DNA from: Lineus longissimus
Taxonomy: Eukaryota; Nemertea; Pilidiophora; Heteronemertea; Lineidae
Direction of reading: 5' to 3'
Length of the DNA: 64,000 bases
Assembly: GCF_910592395.1 (NCBI RefSeq)
Contig: NC_088315.1
Coordinates: 10,916,501 to 10,980,500 of the forward strand
A program made the position numbers and the translations under genes. Under the pieces are notes generated by a model. That model had not been told where the DNA came from and ran no database searches. It saw only the letters and a list, made by a program, of their open reading frames with translations. This document shows positions 33,057 through 43,434 of the stretch, in pieces (position 1 is the stretch's first letter; the number at the start of each line of letters is the position of its first letter).

Positions 33057-33532
33057 TCCCAAAATGACATTTTGAGTTATCATGGTCTCCGGTCACTTCG
33101 TCACTTGGTCGTCACATTCGAATGGCGTAGTGACTGCATCCATTGATGGGTTGAAACTAAAGGTTTAACATAAAGAACCAATATAAATACAGTCAGCAGG
33201 CATCACTCTCCTTTGATGTATCATTGGCATAGTTGATAGGCAAATTCTGTATTCACCTTGGAAAATACAATTTGCCTTTCAATCCAAGCTTAACGAGTCG
33301 TTTTAGAAGAACGTTGATCAAATTATCTGCAACGGCTATTTTGAGAAGCGTTTCAGTCATCTCGATTAGCAAAACATCATGACAAAGTACCCTCATGAGA
33401 TGAAGACTGTTTATCAGCTCTTATCTTAACCAGAACTCATTCAAGACATTCATCTAATGTTACATTTTATTCATTGGACACTAAAATGGGGTAAGAATCA
33501 GAAATAAAGAGATCAGCATGGGTGTTACTCAG

Positions 33533-33775
33533 AGACAGGCGGCTTTTGAACATGTGGTCGATAACTTGGCTTTCAAACGTGTCGATTTAAAAATGAAGGG
33601 CCAAACCTTCAGCCAAATCGGGTGTGTTGTCGTGTGTCTTATAACAAAAGGATGTCTTACTGTTAATTACTGGCATGACGGAGACATTTATTGCCAATTG
33701 AGTAAGCGGAGGGGGAGGTGTATGGAAAAGGGTGAACTTGATGACCATCAGGGATCAAGAATGCTTCAAAAAAAG
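33533..33775 (+). CDS. PAN/apple-like domain exon, copy 2
   Basis: 81 codons with the same acceptor, donor and cysteine pattern as at 5948. Protein differs from copy 1 by one residue (A for G near the start). The upstream signal exon is frameshifted in this unit. Confidence 0.5.
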
Positions 33776-34381
33776 GTAATAGGCCATCAAAACAACTTTA
33801 TCTGATATCTTTTGAACTTGTTAAGTTGTTAACAAAGGTGTTTGGAACTTGATTCCAATTGTTTACCATCTCGGTAATTTCCATTTTCTCTCGAAGCCAG
33901 CAACGGGTCAGATTTCCGGCGCCATTAACGGAAGTTTTCTCCTGCTACTTTTTCTACTTTTTCTTAAACCCCGCTAGAGTCGTGGTCAGTCGAAGCGATT
34001 ATATGCGTGAGGGAGGGGGGATGCAATATGCACAATCGTCTTTTATCTCTAGTTGTCTTCTCGGTGGCCAACTTTGTGTCCTTCCAAATAGGCAACATGT
34101 TTGTTGTCCATGCAGGAGCGTAGCTTGAGGGTGAGCAAAGTAGTCACCAAAAATTAATGTGTTTCAGAACGTGATTTTCTGAGTGTCATTTAGTCCCCTC
34201 ACCTCTCCAGCCCCATAAGGTAGCTACATGTATGCACTGCTATGATGAACACCTGTCTCGTTGGCTCAAGTGTTGACTCCCTGGCTGTGTCCTGTGATAT
34301 TTATAAGATGTTCCCCGAGTCTGGTCAATAAGACTCTTTGATCCTATTCAGAATACGTAAAATTTGAACTGAAAGTATCAG

Positions 34382-34468
34382 CTTATAATGTCTTGGGGAA
34401 GAACCATACTCAATGCTGAGCTTGAATGTGATAGGGATGTCGTACGATCGGACAAAGTTACAATCTGA
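34382..34468 (+). CDS. Possible terminal exon of PAN-domain gene, copy 2
   Basis: 28 codons to TGA (MSWGRTILNAELECDRDV), the same frame as at 6801. Confidence 0.3.
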   Translation, partial: LIMSWGRTILNAELECDRDVVRSDKVTI

Positions 34469-34671
34469 GGATTCATCTGATTTGGTCCTTCGTCTCCGTC
34501 TTCATCGCATGACAGTGCCCTTGGTAATTTGACAGGCTCCCAAAGCCCAGGATGGTTCGGGAGAGAGGAATAGGTGGACCCCCATATGAAGTGAGGACGT
34601 CTGTTTTTCATGCTATACCGGAAAACCGACCAGATGGTGTCATTCAGAAAAAAAACAACTATGAAAATGTC

Positions 34672-36401
34672 ACTATGGAGACTCATCTATTTAGGTAGAT
34701 TGATAGTTGAACAGTTTATAACCTGATAACTCTGGATAATATTGACTTACATTTCATAAGCTTTCGGACTCAGCTGAGTCCTTGGTCACATGATCACTCG
34801 TGACGTCATCGGACGTAGTGATCGGCGGGGATCCCGAATTCGACTTACCAGGTAGTACGCTATGTCGCTGACATTTTGTCCCCTTTGGTGGGCAAAACTC
34901 AACATCATGTTAAGAACTCAAAAGCCTTTGCCGAAGAAGTAAGAACACTGCATTTTGCCCCTGACGAGGAGCTTCGAACCTATGATGTCTCTGCCTTATT
35001 CACCAGCGTCCCCGTGGACAAAGGTCTGATTTTGATCGAGAAGAAGCTCGAAGAGGACGACACTTTGAAGGATAGGACCCCCATGCCCCCCCCCCCCAAG
35101 ACATTGTGACTCTTCTAGGCCTCTGTTTGAATTGTACATATTATAAATACCAAGGACAGTTCTATCAACAGACACACGGAGCAGCTATGGGGTCCCCAGT
35201 CTCCCCCATAGTTTGCAATCTGTACATGGAGGATTTCGAGCAGAAAGCCATCAGAACAGCAGCCACCCCCCCCCCCCCCTACATGGTGGAGACGATATGT
35301 GGACGATACACATACTAAACTGAAGAGGGCCCACTCACAACACTTCACTGACCACCTGAACAGCATTGACGATGACACTAAGTGGACCACAGAGCCAGAA
35401 GTCACCATCCCTGTGAGCGATCAGGAAACCGTCGGTGACAGGACCAAGAGAGCCCTCGCTTTCCTCGACACATGGTCTGTGGTCAATGAAGATGGCAGCA
35501 TTGAAACCAGGGTCTTCAGAAAGGCAACCCACACAGACCAATACCTCAACTTCCAGAGCAACCACCCGCTTGAACACAAAATGGGGGTGGTGAGGACATT
35601 GGTCCATCGTGCAGAAGCCATCGTCAGCGATCCCAAGGATAAGGGAGCGGAACTCCAGCACTTCAAAACTGCCCTGTCGTTCAACGGTTATCCTAGTTGG
35701 ATCCTGAAAGATCCCAAGCATCAGGTTCAGACAGAACAACAACCCACGCCTCCTACTAGAACCCCCCAGCACAGCGAAGAAACGGTACGCGGTTATCCTC
35801 CCTTACATTAAAGGTTTCTCGGAAGAACTGAGGAGAATCCTCAAAGGCTATAACATCCAAGCCTATTTCAAGCCCACCAACACCTTGAGGCAACTCTTAG
35901 TGCGACCTAAGTATAAGCTGGATCACCAAGTCACTGGACCCGTGTATCACATCCCATGCGGGGACTGCCCAGCTTCATACGTAGGGGAGACAGAACGATC
36001 GCTTAAAGCTAGATTCCTGGAACACAGACGCCCGAGCTCCACCACTTCAGAGGTGTCACGCCACATTCACACCGCGGAACCAGGACATAACATTGACATT
36101 CAAAACGCCAAAGTGTTGGAGGTTGAACCGAGGTGGTACGAACGAGGAGTGAAGGAGGCGATTCACATTCGTACGTTGCAACCCACTCTTAACAAGGACG
36201 GCGGCCGACACAATCGCTCTCAAATCTGGAGTAACATATTGAGGACCAGAGTCAGGAGGGGGCACAGTCAAATTCGGGATCCCCGCCGATCACTACGCCC
36301 GATGACGTCACGAGTGATCATGTGACCAAGGAGTCAGCTGAGTCCGAAAGCTTATGAAATGTAAGTCAATATTATCCAGAGTTATCAGGTTATAAACTGT
36401 C
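34672..36401 (+). mobile_element. Penelope-like element, 5'-truncated, with inverted terminal repeats
   Basis: 133-bp inverted repeats (34713-34844 and 36267-36399), including the palindrome GGACTCAGCTGAGTCC on the left, enclose RT and GIY-YIG coding sequence. Target duplication CAACTATGAAAATGTC / CAACTATAAAAATGTC flanks it (34656-34671, 36402-36417). Unit 1 has the empty site at 7074. Confidence 0.85.
34876..36325 (+). pseudogene. Penelope-like RT/GIY-YIG ORF, frameshifted
   Basis: RT pieces are in three frames. 34876-35109 holds DVSALFTSVPVDKGL, 35106-35318 holds THGAAMGSPVSPIVCNLYM, and 35299-35811 covers RT motif C downstream. The GIY-YIG endonuclease (YHIPCGDCPASYVGETERSL) is at 35885-36325. 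Breaks fall at poly-C runs near 35084 (12 C) and 35266 (14 C) and near 35765. It is inactive as it stands. Confidence 0.8.
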
Positions 36402-36419
36402 CAACTATAAAAATGTCCA

Positions 36420-37332
36420 ATACAGTGTTGGATCGACATGTGCACGTATCTCAAAATTGGCGTATTGGCGGAAGGCAATAGGCAAGGAAGAGAATATTTC
36501 AGCAATGGATCGGGAGATAGCTAAATATAAAAAGCTGAATAAGTTGCGAAGAAAGGGGTGAGGTACAAGGACATCTTTTTTAAAGACTCGAGCGATATTT
36601 GGTAATACACTCAATATAAATGCATAGAATCAAGAAAAAAACCCTCATGTTTTTAATGGGTGGATTAACTTTTCCTTAACTAAGATACAATTCAGTGTAA
36701 AGTTAACAACAAGAAGAACAAAACGATATCTTATGTAGCTTTGAGCTCCTAAAGATAAAGGAGATATACAGAGCACTTTGTCGAAGAGACCAAACGGATT
36801 ATTCAATTTCCCGTGATTTGGCGTTGTCTTAGAAGGGTTTTAGAACTTCGTATAAAATACAATTTCCTCATCAGCCTCAAAATAAGTTACACTATTTGAT
36901 GCATGTAATATATTTTTGTGAAAAGAAATCAAACAACAACCAGCCAATAGTTGCGATAGGCATTGAATAAAAGCCTAATTATCTTGCAAAAGACGCCTAT
37001 TGTCAAAATCTGGTACCGAGTGCTATTTAAGGTGCTGTAGTATTGCAGTCCAAATTTTTAGTCTTTTTTCATTCCTGGTAGAATGGAGAAGAAGCAAATG
37101 TCAAACACTTGACTCATTGTGTTACTGAGCAGGTAAATTGTTTTGGGATCGGAACCTGATAGTCTCCGGATGGTGATAGGTCACCACCATAGGTTAATTG
37201 TGGTATAACACCGATTACTGAAAGGCCGTTATGTACAGCGAGCATACATAGCGGCGTCGAACTCTGGAAATCACTGATTTTGACGTTAAGATGAATGGTT
37301 CGCTGATGTCTCTGACATTCTGTTCAGCACAG
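36420..37332 (+). other. Conserved spacer before A3
   Basis: It is homologous to 7090-8005 and 62445-63364. No gene is seen, and it ends in the CAGCACAG acceptor region. Confidence 0.4.
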
Positions 37333-37336
37333 GAGC

Positions 37337-38020
37337 ATGTATACGCGGGGTCCCCCAGCAGTACTCATACCACCCAAACCTGTAATAACATACCATCTCA
37401 ATCTCGAGTATCTTATAGCAGTATTTTGTGAAAAATCAGGAGATACGAACTATTTGATTTATGAGTATAAGCCTATTACTCATGTGTTTCGAGTGAAATA
37501 TAACGGCTCGTTTTTCTCACGCCAGCCGAGAGAAACATTTGCCTACTTTGAAAAATTCCTCTTGATTTTTGATGGTCCTAAAGTCTACATGTATGATTTT
37601 GCAATGGGTATTGTAAACGGAAGTCTAATTCTGCCTAAGGAGGGGAGGCAGTGTCTCGAAAAAGATGTAAACTACCCTATATCTAACCTGGTTTTAAATT
37701 TACGATTTGCTGAAAAGGCTTTCATGATGTGCATTTATTTTTTCCGAAGTATTTTTTTGTTTGATTACTATATAGAATCAGGCTCAGAGCCTGTTCTACG
37801 GTTAACTAATAAAACGCATCTTCACTTCCCTCATGTTGACCGAGTAAATCCAACCTGGTTCGACCACAACTTATTCGCAGTTGGTTTTATATATCAGCGT
37901 GAAAACTATTTGACTGCGGCTGTATATCATTACAAGCAACGACAATCAATGTCCCAGATCTTTTGGAGCTGGTATTACCTACCCCTGCCTCTGCTGAGCG
38001 ACGACTGGTGTTGGCAATGA
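37337..38020 (+). CDS. Exon A, copy 3, C-terminally truncated (227 codons)
   Basis: It is identical in layout to A1 up to KQRQS. A deletion of about 450 bp relative to A1 then joins it to the downstream spacer, adding MSQIFWSWYYLPLPLLSDDW and a stop. About 110 C-terminal residues of the normal protein are lost. The junction is not GT-AG, so this is a genomic deletion. The exon start is probably 37333. Confidence 0.6.
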   Translation: MYTRGPPAVLIPPKPVITYHLNLEYLIAVFCEKSGDTNYLIYEYKPITHVFRVKYNGSFFSRQPRETFAYFEKFLLIFDGPKVYMYDFAMGIVNGSLILPKEGRQCLEKDVNYPISNLVLNLRFAEKAFMMCIYFFRSIFLFDYYIESGSEPVLRLTNKTHLHFPHVDRVNPTWFDHNLFAVGFIYQRENYLTAAVYHYKQRQSMSQIFWSWYYLPLPLLSDDWCWQ

Positions 38021-38029
38021 CTGGTTTAG

Positions 38030-38860
38030 TAGGAAAGCCAATTATGCCATTCAGATCAGCCAACATTCACCATTATTTTGATAGAACTGGCTTCCTAAGA
38101 TCTTGATTAAAGGATGACCACGTTTGTGGAATATGTCAAAACACTTGAAGTGCAATTTAAGACTTTTAAACTGATGTTGGCTGTAGCGTTTGAACGAAAA
38201 ATGTTGGCATTTGTGCTTTGATTCCTCTCATTCGTCTGACTTCTTTTGTTCAAACACTGAAGCTGAAGATGCAACATCTTGCCAGTTGAAAAATCTCAAA
38301 ATATACACTCCTTGGATGTCTTGGAAAGCACTAACCACAATAAGGTAATTGTCAATTTGATGACGGTTCTACAAGGGCTCAGTTGAAAGAGGTAGTCCTC
38401 AGTTTGAAGCTGGATAATCTCGGAATGAGGCGGTCAGATACTAGGTCCAAAGTCTGACATTATAATTTTGGTCATTCACCTAATATGTCTTTTCCAGTAC
38501 ACTTGCTTTGTTTTACGTCAGTGATAGACTACATTTATAAACCTTATACTGGGCCGTAGCTAGAGGGGCTTGGCGCGAAAGGGAGGGCAAATGTCCCTCC
38601 AAAGAGTTACAAAACACGTCTTTTTTATGCATTTTTTTGCTGATTTTACAACTGGTGGAGGATAAAGAGGTTTTCCCCCCATGACGAATAATAGCTGGCT
38701 TATGACCGGCAATACTACCAGTAATGAGGAATATTAAAATCTTCGTCAAAGATAACGGTATCACACTAATGAAAGTTTTCCAAGAAAGCAAATATTAGCT
38801 CTGGAATATTTAATGGTTCTATCACTTACTTATTAAGGGTAATCGAAATCTACGGTACAG
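38030..38860 (+). other. A3-B3 spacer
   Basis: It is uninterrupted by the MITE of unit 1 and has one copy of the segment doubled in unit 2. It ends in the TACAG acceptor of B3. Confidence 0.4.
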
Positions 38861-38867
38861 ACGCAGA

Positions 38868-39881
38868 ATGAGAGCGAGGTTTTTACCACCTGTGATATTA
38901 AAAATCGGCAACCATGATAGGTTGCTTTATAATCACGTGACTGGCGCCATTGTTGTCGTAAATGACGTCCGTGGTAAACAGGATTACAATGTGCGCATGT
39001 TTTGTCTGAATTCAAAGCAAGGTATATTCGTTCTCAGCCATAGGACAATCCTTCATGTAAATAAATTAGTGTGCACTAAACTGTATCTAGCTGGCATTGC
39101 ACTGGTCTATGATAGATACATCGCCGTAAGTTGCTGGGAAGAGCACAAGTATCTGACATTTATCCTCTTCGACGTCAGGCTTGGCATCTGCACGAGGAAA
39201 CTAGTCATACCGGAAACGGACCCGTGCGTAAGCGGCGTCTATGTGATGGACTTTGGTTTTTTGCTGCGACACGGGACATTAGTCATTGATTGCAAGCGAT
39301 ATGGCCAGTCTGTCATTAGGATGTATTCATTTAATCTGAATGATAGCGTCGTTATAAGACTTTCCTCCAAAGCCGCTATCGAAATAATTGTCCCGGTGTC
39401 TGCTTACGAAAGATTCTTCCTTGGCGAAGACTTTGTGTACTTTATTATTGGTCGAAAAGAAAAGAAAGATTGTTTTGGATTGTATTTATTCTGGTTTAGA
39501 AGAAGCAAACATTTTACTCTCCCAGGCTCCAGAACCGAATTTAGTTCTATTATCAACTTTCCACAATTCCAGTTCTTATCTTACATCTGTAAGTTTTGGG
39601 AATCAGACCGCCTTATAATTCTAGCTGCGGCTTTTAGAAAGAATAAAGAGCAAACGATGACAGCATTCTTTGGATTTAGAATAAGCTGCGTCCGGAGGTG
39701 CGTCGATACAACTTTAGCCATTGAACATGTTGACATTGATTTGAGATACCAGATTTTCAGAAGCGCGTTTAAGACCTTCATCCAAATGTTAGATGGCACA
39801 CTCTATCATATTGTAAGGGGGGTTTCAAAGACAACGAAATATTATTGGAAACACGTGGATATATTCACAACAAATGGCTGA
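38868..39881 (+). CDS. Exon B, copy 3 (337 codons)
   Basis: Intact, same length as B1, ending FTTNG instead of FTTND. In-frame acceptors are at 38860 and 38866. Blocks of complete identity to B1 alternate with patches of change (GIALVYDRYIAV for SNVLVYDRYIVL; PQFQFLSYICKFW for KDLQLLTYNYWFW; KKDCFGLYLFW for ENDYSGLYLYW). In the 232-260 patch replacements far outnumber silent changes. The family is not recognised. Confidence 0.75.
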   Translation: MRARFLPPVILKIGNHDRLLYNHVTGAIVVVNDVRGKQDYNVRMFCLNSKQGIFVLSHRTILHVNKLVCTKLYLAGIALVYDRYIAVSCWEEHKYLTFILFDVRLGICTRKLVIPETDPCVSGVYVMDFGFLLRHGTLVIDCKRYGQSVIRMYSFNLNDSVVIRLSSKAAIEIIVPVSAYERFFLGEDFVYFIIGRKEKKDCFGLYLFWFRRSKHFTLPGSRTEFSSIINFPQFQFLSYICKFWESDRLIILAAAFRKNKEQTMTAFFGFRISCVRRCVDTTLAIEHVDIDLRYQIFRSAFKTFIQMLDGTLYHIVRGVSKTTKYYWKHVDIFTTNG

Positions 39882-39920
39882 TCATTAAGAGCCAATTTTT
39901 AGAAGAACAACTAAATTCAA

Positions 39921-40287
39921 TAGCATTCCGCGAAGATGAGGTCACTGCAGCTGCTGCCCTGTATTTCCCCATCGCTGAATTACAGGCAATGTCGGACAAA
40001 CATGCGGTTTCGTAATGGATTCAGGCTTTCTAACTAGGGCAGTTAGATTCAATCTGGCACATGTCCGAGTGTTGGAAATACTACATAATTGTTCTGAATA
40101 TTTCTCTCTCTGACTCTATGGTATCATTCATGCTAAAAACAATGCAGGGTCAAAGATAATTGACTTTGAAATAAGCTCAAATGCGTAGAAATAAGTGTCG
40201 ATGTCTGACTGTCACGTGACTAAAACGTCATCAATATCTTATGCAAATGACCTTGTGAGCTATAAATAGTAACTTCGCGGAATGCTA
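39921..40287 (+). promoter_or_regulatory. Promoter-like segment bounded by 15-bp inverted repeats, unit 4
   Basis: TAGCATTCCGCGAAG and CTTCGCGGAATGCTA bound 367 bp. Inside are CACGTG (40213), ACGTCA (40225), octamer ATGCAAAT (40241) and TATA box CTATAAATAG (40260), in the order and spacing of a compact pol II promoter. The exon 1 ATG follows 177 bp after the TATA. Units 1 and 2 lack exactly this segment (TTCAA joined to TTATGAG). It is either a MITE that supplied a promoter or a promoter lost by deletion. Confidence 0.5.
39934..40014 (+). other. Possible coding tail inside the promoter-like segment
   Basis: The frame EDEVTAAAALYFPIAELQ... to HAVS and TAA is open and conserved in unit 3 (19007 onward). 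It has a protein-like composition, but no gene is assigned. Confidence 0.2.
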
Positions 40288-40445
40288 TTATGAGAAATGG
40301 AGATAGGTCTCTTGAGTTGGAGATGATATTCTCGTTTTTTATGATTGATAATGATGTCAACAGAGATGGAAAATTGTTGTTCTGTTCATAATGTTGTTTG
40401 AGCTCTTAACGAATGGCCTCCTGTTTATTCATTGCCACAATACTA

Positions 40446-40528
40446 ATGGCAGCACCAAACTCTGAAAGATTGTATATCGTTGCCATCATGGAGCAGCCAA
40501 CTAAAGATGGAGATGACTCATATCCGAG
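40446..40528 (+). CDS. Shared first coding exon (exon 1), unit 4
   Basis: Same 83 nt, frame and GTGAGAG donor as the other copies. It is about 180 bp after a TATA box. The A exon of this unit is 22.9 kb downstream at 63369. Confidence 0.55.
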
Positions 40529-40929
40529 GTGAGAGTAGTTCAGTAATTGAAGTCAGAATGAGCACTAGTTAAGTATTTGAACTCCGAAAATAATGAAAAC
40601 CTAAAACAATTTAATTGAAATCTATGGTACATCTGTGATAAAAGTCGAGTGGTCACAATTATCCAGAAACAATCGCCGATAAACCACAGTTAAAACTTAA
40701 CAAAATAAACAAACAGCATTGGCAGTGGACAGTTACATTTATCAAGAACTCTCAGTGGATCCCCAAAAAGTATCTGAAAAAGCACGTCTGACTAGTCATA
40801 GAGAAGAACTCGAGGGTAACATGACAGTGAACCGTATAGTGGCATACAAAAACGTTGAAAGAGATTCTCAATTACAGGTACCATGACCAAATTGCGCCAG
40901 AAGGGCATTTGTCCCCTGAAATAATTATG

Positions 40930-42078
40930 TTATACACTTATCCACCCTGACTCTACCAGCATCTGTATATGTATTTCAACTTGACTGGTCTGATAGAAGT
41001 GCCATTTATGCAGATATGTTGGCAATTCATATCGCCACGATCAAGTTAAACTGGGATAAAGCAACACCAGAAAACTTAAATAGTTACCGGGAAAAACTGG
41101 ATGATGAATTGAGGCAAATGGTCATGCCAATAAACGCAGTTAGATGTCAAGACATGGGGTGTCGGGATCATAAGCTAGAAATTGAATTCTTTCATGATGA
41201 TTTGATAAATGCGGGCATATTGGCAGGAATTGAATCGATACCAAAAATTAACCGTGACCGCCCAAATGACAGAGCAGGGTGGAACCCGGCTCTAAATGAT
41301 TGTAACGAACGAGTCATTTGTTGGTACAATATATGGAAGGAGAATGGGAGGCCGAGACCCAGCGTCGTCGCAGATATCAGACGCCGAACGAGGGCGCTGT
41401 ATCATTATGAGGTGAGAAAAGTGAAAAAGAAACAAGATGGGTTCCCGGCTAATAAACTGGCGTCAAAGAAAAACGTGTGGAATGAAGACAAAAAAATAAG
41501 AGGCAAATCAAAAACAGGGCCTAATACCATGGACGATCAAATTGGAAATGATGAAATAGGAAACCTATTCGCAGAAAATTCAAAAAGTTATATAATAGTG
41601 TTTCATAGAATCCGAAAGAGATGGAGGAACTGCAGTCTGATATGAACAAAGGGGTGGCGAACAAATGTTGTAAAGACTTATGCATTAGCAATCAAAGCAT
41701 AGATGTTGAAGACATTAAAGTAGCTTTCAAAAGTTTAAATGGAGGTAAACAGGACAGCATACCGAATCTTTTCACAGACCACTTTGTCCAGGGCGGGGAT
41801 AGATTAACTGTTTATATCGGTCTTTTGTTGAACACAAGGGTACGACACGGGTACTGCCCCAATGGTTTTCAACCACGGTGATTCCAATTCCTAAGGATAG
41901 CAGAAAATCCCTAAGCTCTTCAGAAAACTATCGTGGTATATCACTTAGCAGTGTGATGGGGAAGATCTTGGACAATATCATTATTAGAAATCATAGCCAG
42001 GCATTGGCGTCTTGCGATGCCCAGTTCGGATTCCAAAAAAAATCGACAGCGGCCTGCAGCTCAGTAGTCAATGAAGTG
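40930..42078 (+). mobile_element. LINE-A fragment (endonuclease end, linker, RT start), unit 4
   Basis: The linker frame 41016-41645 is longer than in unit 3 and reads through NRDRPNDRAGWNPALNDC. RT blocks at 41878-42087 include SENYRGISLSSVMGKILDN and CDAQFGFQKKS. It is interrupted at 42088 by the MULE-like element. Confidence 0.8.
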
Positions 42079-42280
42079 ATAAGATAAGGTGGTTGATAAA
42101 GCTTGGAATCAGTGAAACCATGTAACCAGTGATAAACCTTGGAATAGTCAGTACTCAACCGTGGAATTACTGTGCAAGTACCGCGTGAAATCGGGCGCGT
42201 TCCTTCCGATTTATACCCTCCCAACTGCCAATCTCGTCCCAGCTGACTTTATTGATAGCAATTTGCCAGTAGTTCCAGAA

Positions 42281-42420
42281 TCAACCTTTTTGTGGAGGAT
42301 GACGTCATCATTGAATGCATTGGAAATGTGTTGTTGTCGTTAAAAAATAAACTTATATTCATGACGGGCCGCCATTTGCAAATATCTAATTATTGCTCTT
42401 CGATGAAAGCAAAAGTAAGC
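42281..42420 (+). pseudogene. Captured exon-like frame in MULE-like element, + strand
   Basis: The frame INLFVEDDVIIECIGNVLLS... SNYCSSMKAK ends at a donor-like GTAAGC. Both copies (also about 21354) are open. The source gene is not recognised. Confidence 0.3.
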
Positions 42421-42626
42421 TTTTGTGATTGTTTTGTATTCCATATACTAAAATAAAACGTTTTTATTAGAAGAATCATTTGTACATATAATGCTCTGAT
42501 AAAGCTCAGTAGATGCACACGGGAATCACTAAAAAATGTGTCCGCTTAGAACTGGTTACATCACGAAAATATCTCTACATCCCTCGATGTGTGCATGAAT
42601 ATGTACGAAATCGCTCACAGCGAAGG

Positions 42627-42800
42627 AATTTATTCACATTTTTCATCTCCAAACCCGGCTAAAACCTTCGGTAATAAACCTTCATCTTCGTTTCTACGGA
42701 TAAGTGCCAGCCGGTACTGCATGATGTAGTCAATCTTCTCTGTATCACCCTGTATGATCACACCGCTCCGTAGTTCAAATAGGCCCCGTGTGGTGGCGTA
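42627..42800 (-). pseudogene. Captured gene 3' end in MULE-like element, minus strand
   Basis: The minus frame LFEL(R/W)SGVIIQGDTEKID... MQYRLALIRRNEDEGLLP to GDEKCE and stop is conserved with the unit 3 copy (24606-24790). It resembles a true protein C-terminus. The parent is not recognised. Confidence 0.35.
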
Positions 42801-43137
42801 GTAAGCGGAGCGCTGATTGGTCCATATTATGAGTGTGTGGTGGGCGTGTCGTGACGTGTATCCCTATATTTGGGAGATCAGTAATGTACACACGAGGCGA
42901 GGTATGACTGGGTTGTTCTAAAATATAGATTATTGAATCGGATATGCGACTGATTTCTAAACTACCGTCAAATTCAGATCTGATCATGTGAAAATAAGCT
43001 CCTAATATTGATTCGTAACAACCTAAGGTTCAAATGGCATTATTTCATGTTTTTATGCATTTTTAGGACTGATTCCAAGGTTATCACTGGTTTCAAGGTT
43101 TCACTGGTTCCAAGCTTTATCACCTACCATAAGATAA

Positions 43138-43400
43138 TATAACAATAGATGATCACCGGTATATTGCGTAACCCTGGATGCAAGCAAGGCTTTTGATTGT
43201 GTGCACTGTGTGAAGCTATTTCGAAAGCTGCTTAGTAGAGGATTATGTCCATTAATAGCACGGTTTTTAGCATACATGAATACAAATCAACATATTAGCG
43301 TAAAGATGGCAGATTATGTATCAAATCTGTTCAGCGCCACAAATTGTACGGGGTGTTATAATGTTATGTTATGATATGATAAAGTATTTTGCTGATCAGG
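43138..43400 (+). mobile_element. LINE-A fragment, RT motif A region
   Basis: Continuation of LINE-A after the MULE-like insertion: DASKAFDCVHCVKLFRKLL then CPLIARFLAYMN. It ends where LINE-B begins. Confidence 0.7.
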
Positions 43401-43434
43401 CAGGTTATGCTGGGAGAAAAGTACTCCAGAGAAC

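Larger units (their letters stand above)
42088..43128. mobile_element. MULE-like element, intact reference copy
   Basis: This 1041-bp element has about 60-bp imperfect TIRs (GGTGGTTGATAAAGCTTGG...), flanked by ATAAGATAA at 42079-42087 and 43129-43137. It is the unoccupied counterpart of 21160-24853. It carries two exon-like captured frames on opposite strands and no transposase. Confidence 0.8.

Noticed and set aside
34740-34800. Hammerhead ribozyme in the Penelope terminal repeats
   Set aside because: CTGAGTCC and GAAAGC are present near the palindrome, but the CTGATGA core, stem arrangement and cleavage triplet are absent.
35335-35772. Minus-strand 145-codon frame over Penelope, repeated at 61357
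   Set aside because: It is the shadow of the RT coding strand; its conservation follows from the sense frame.
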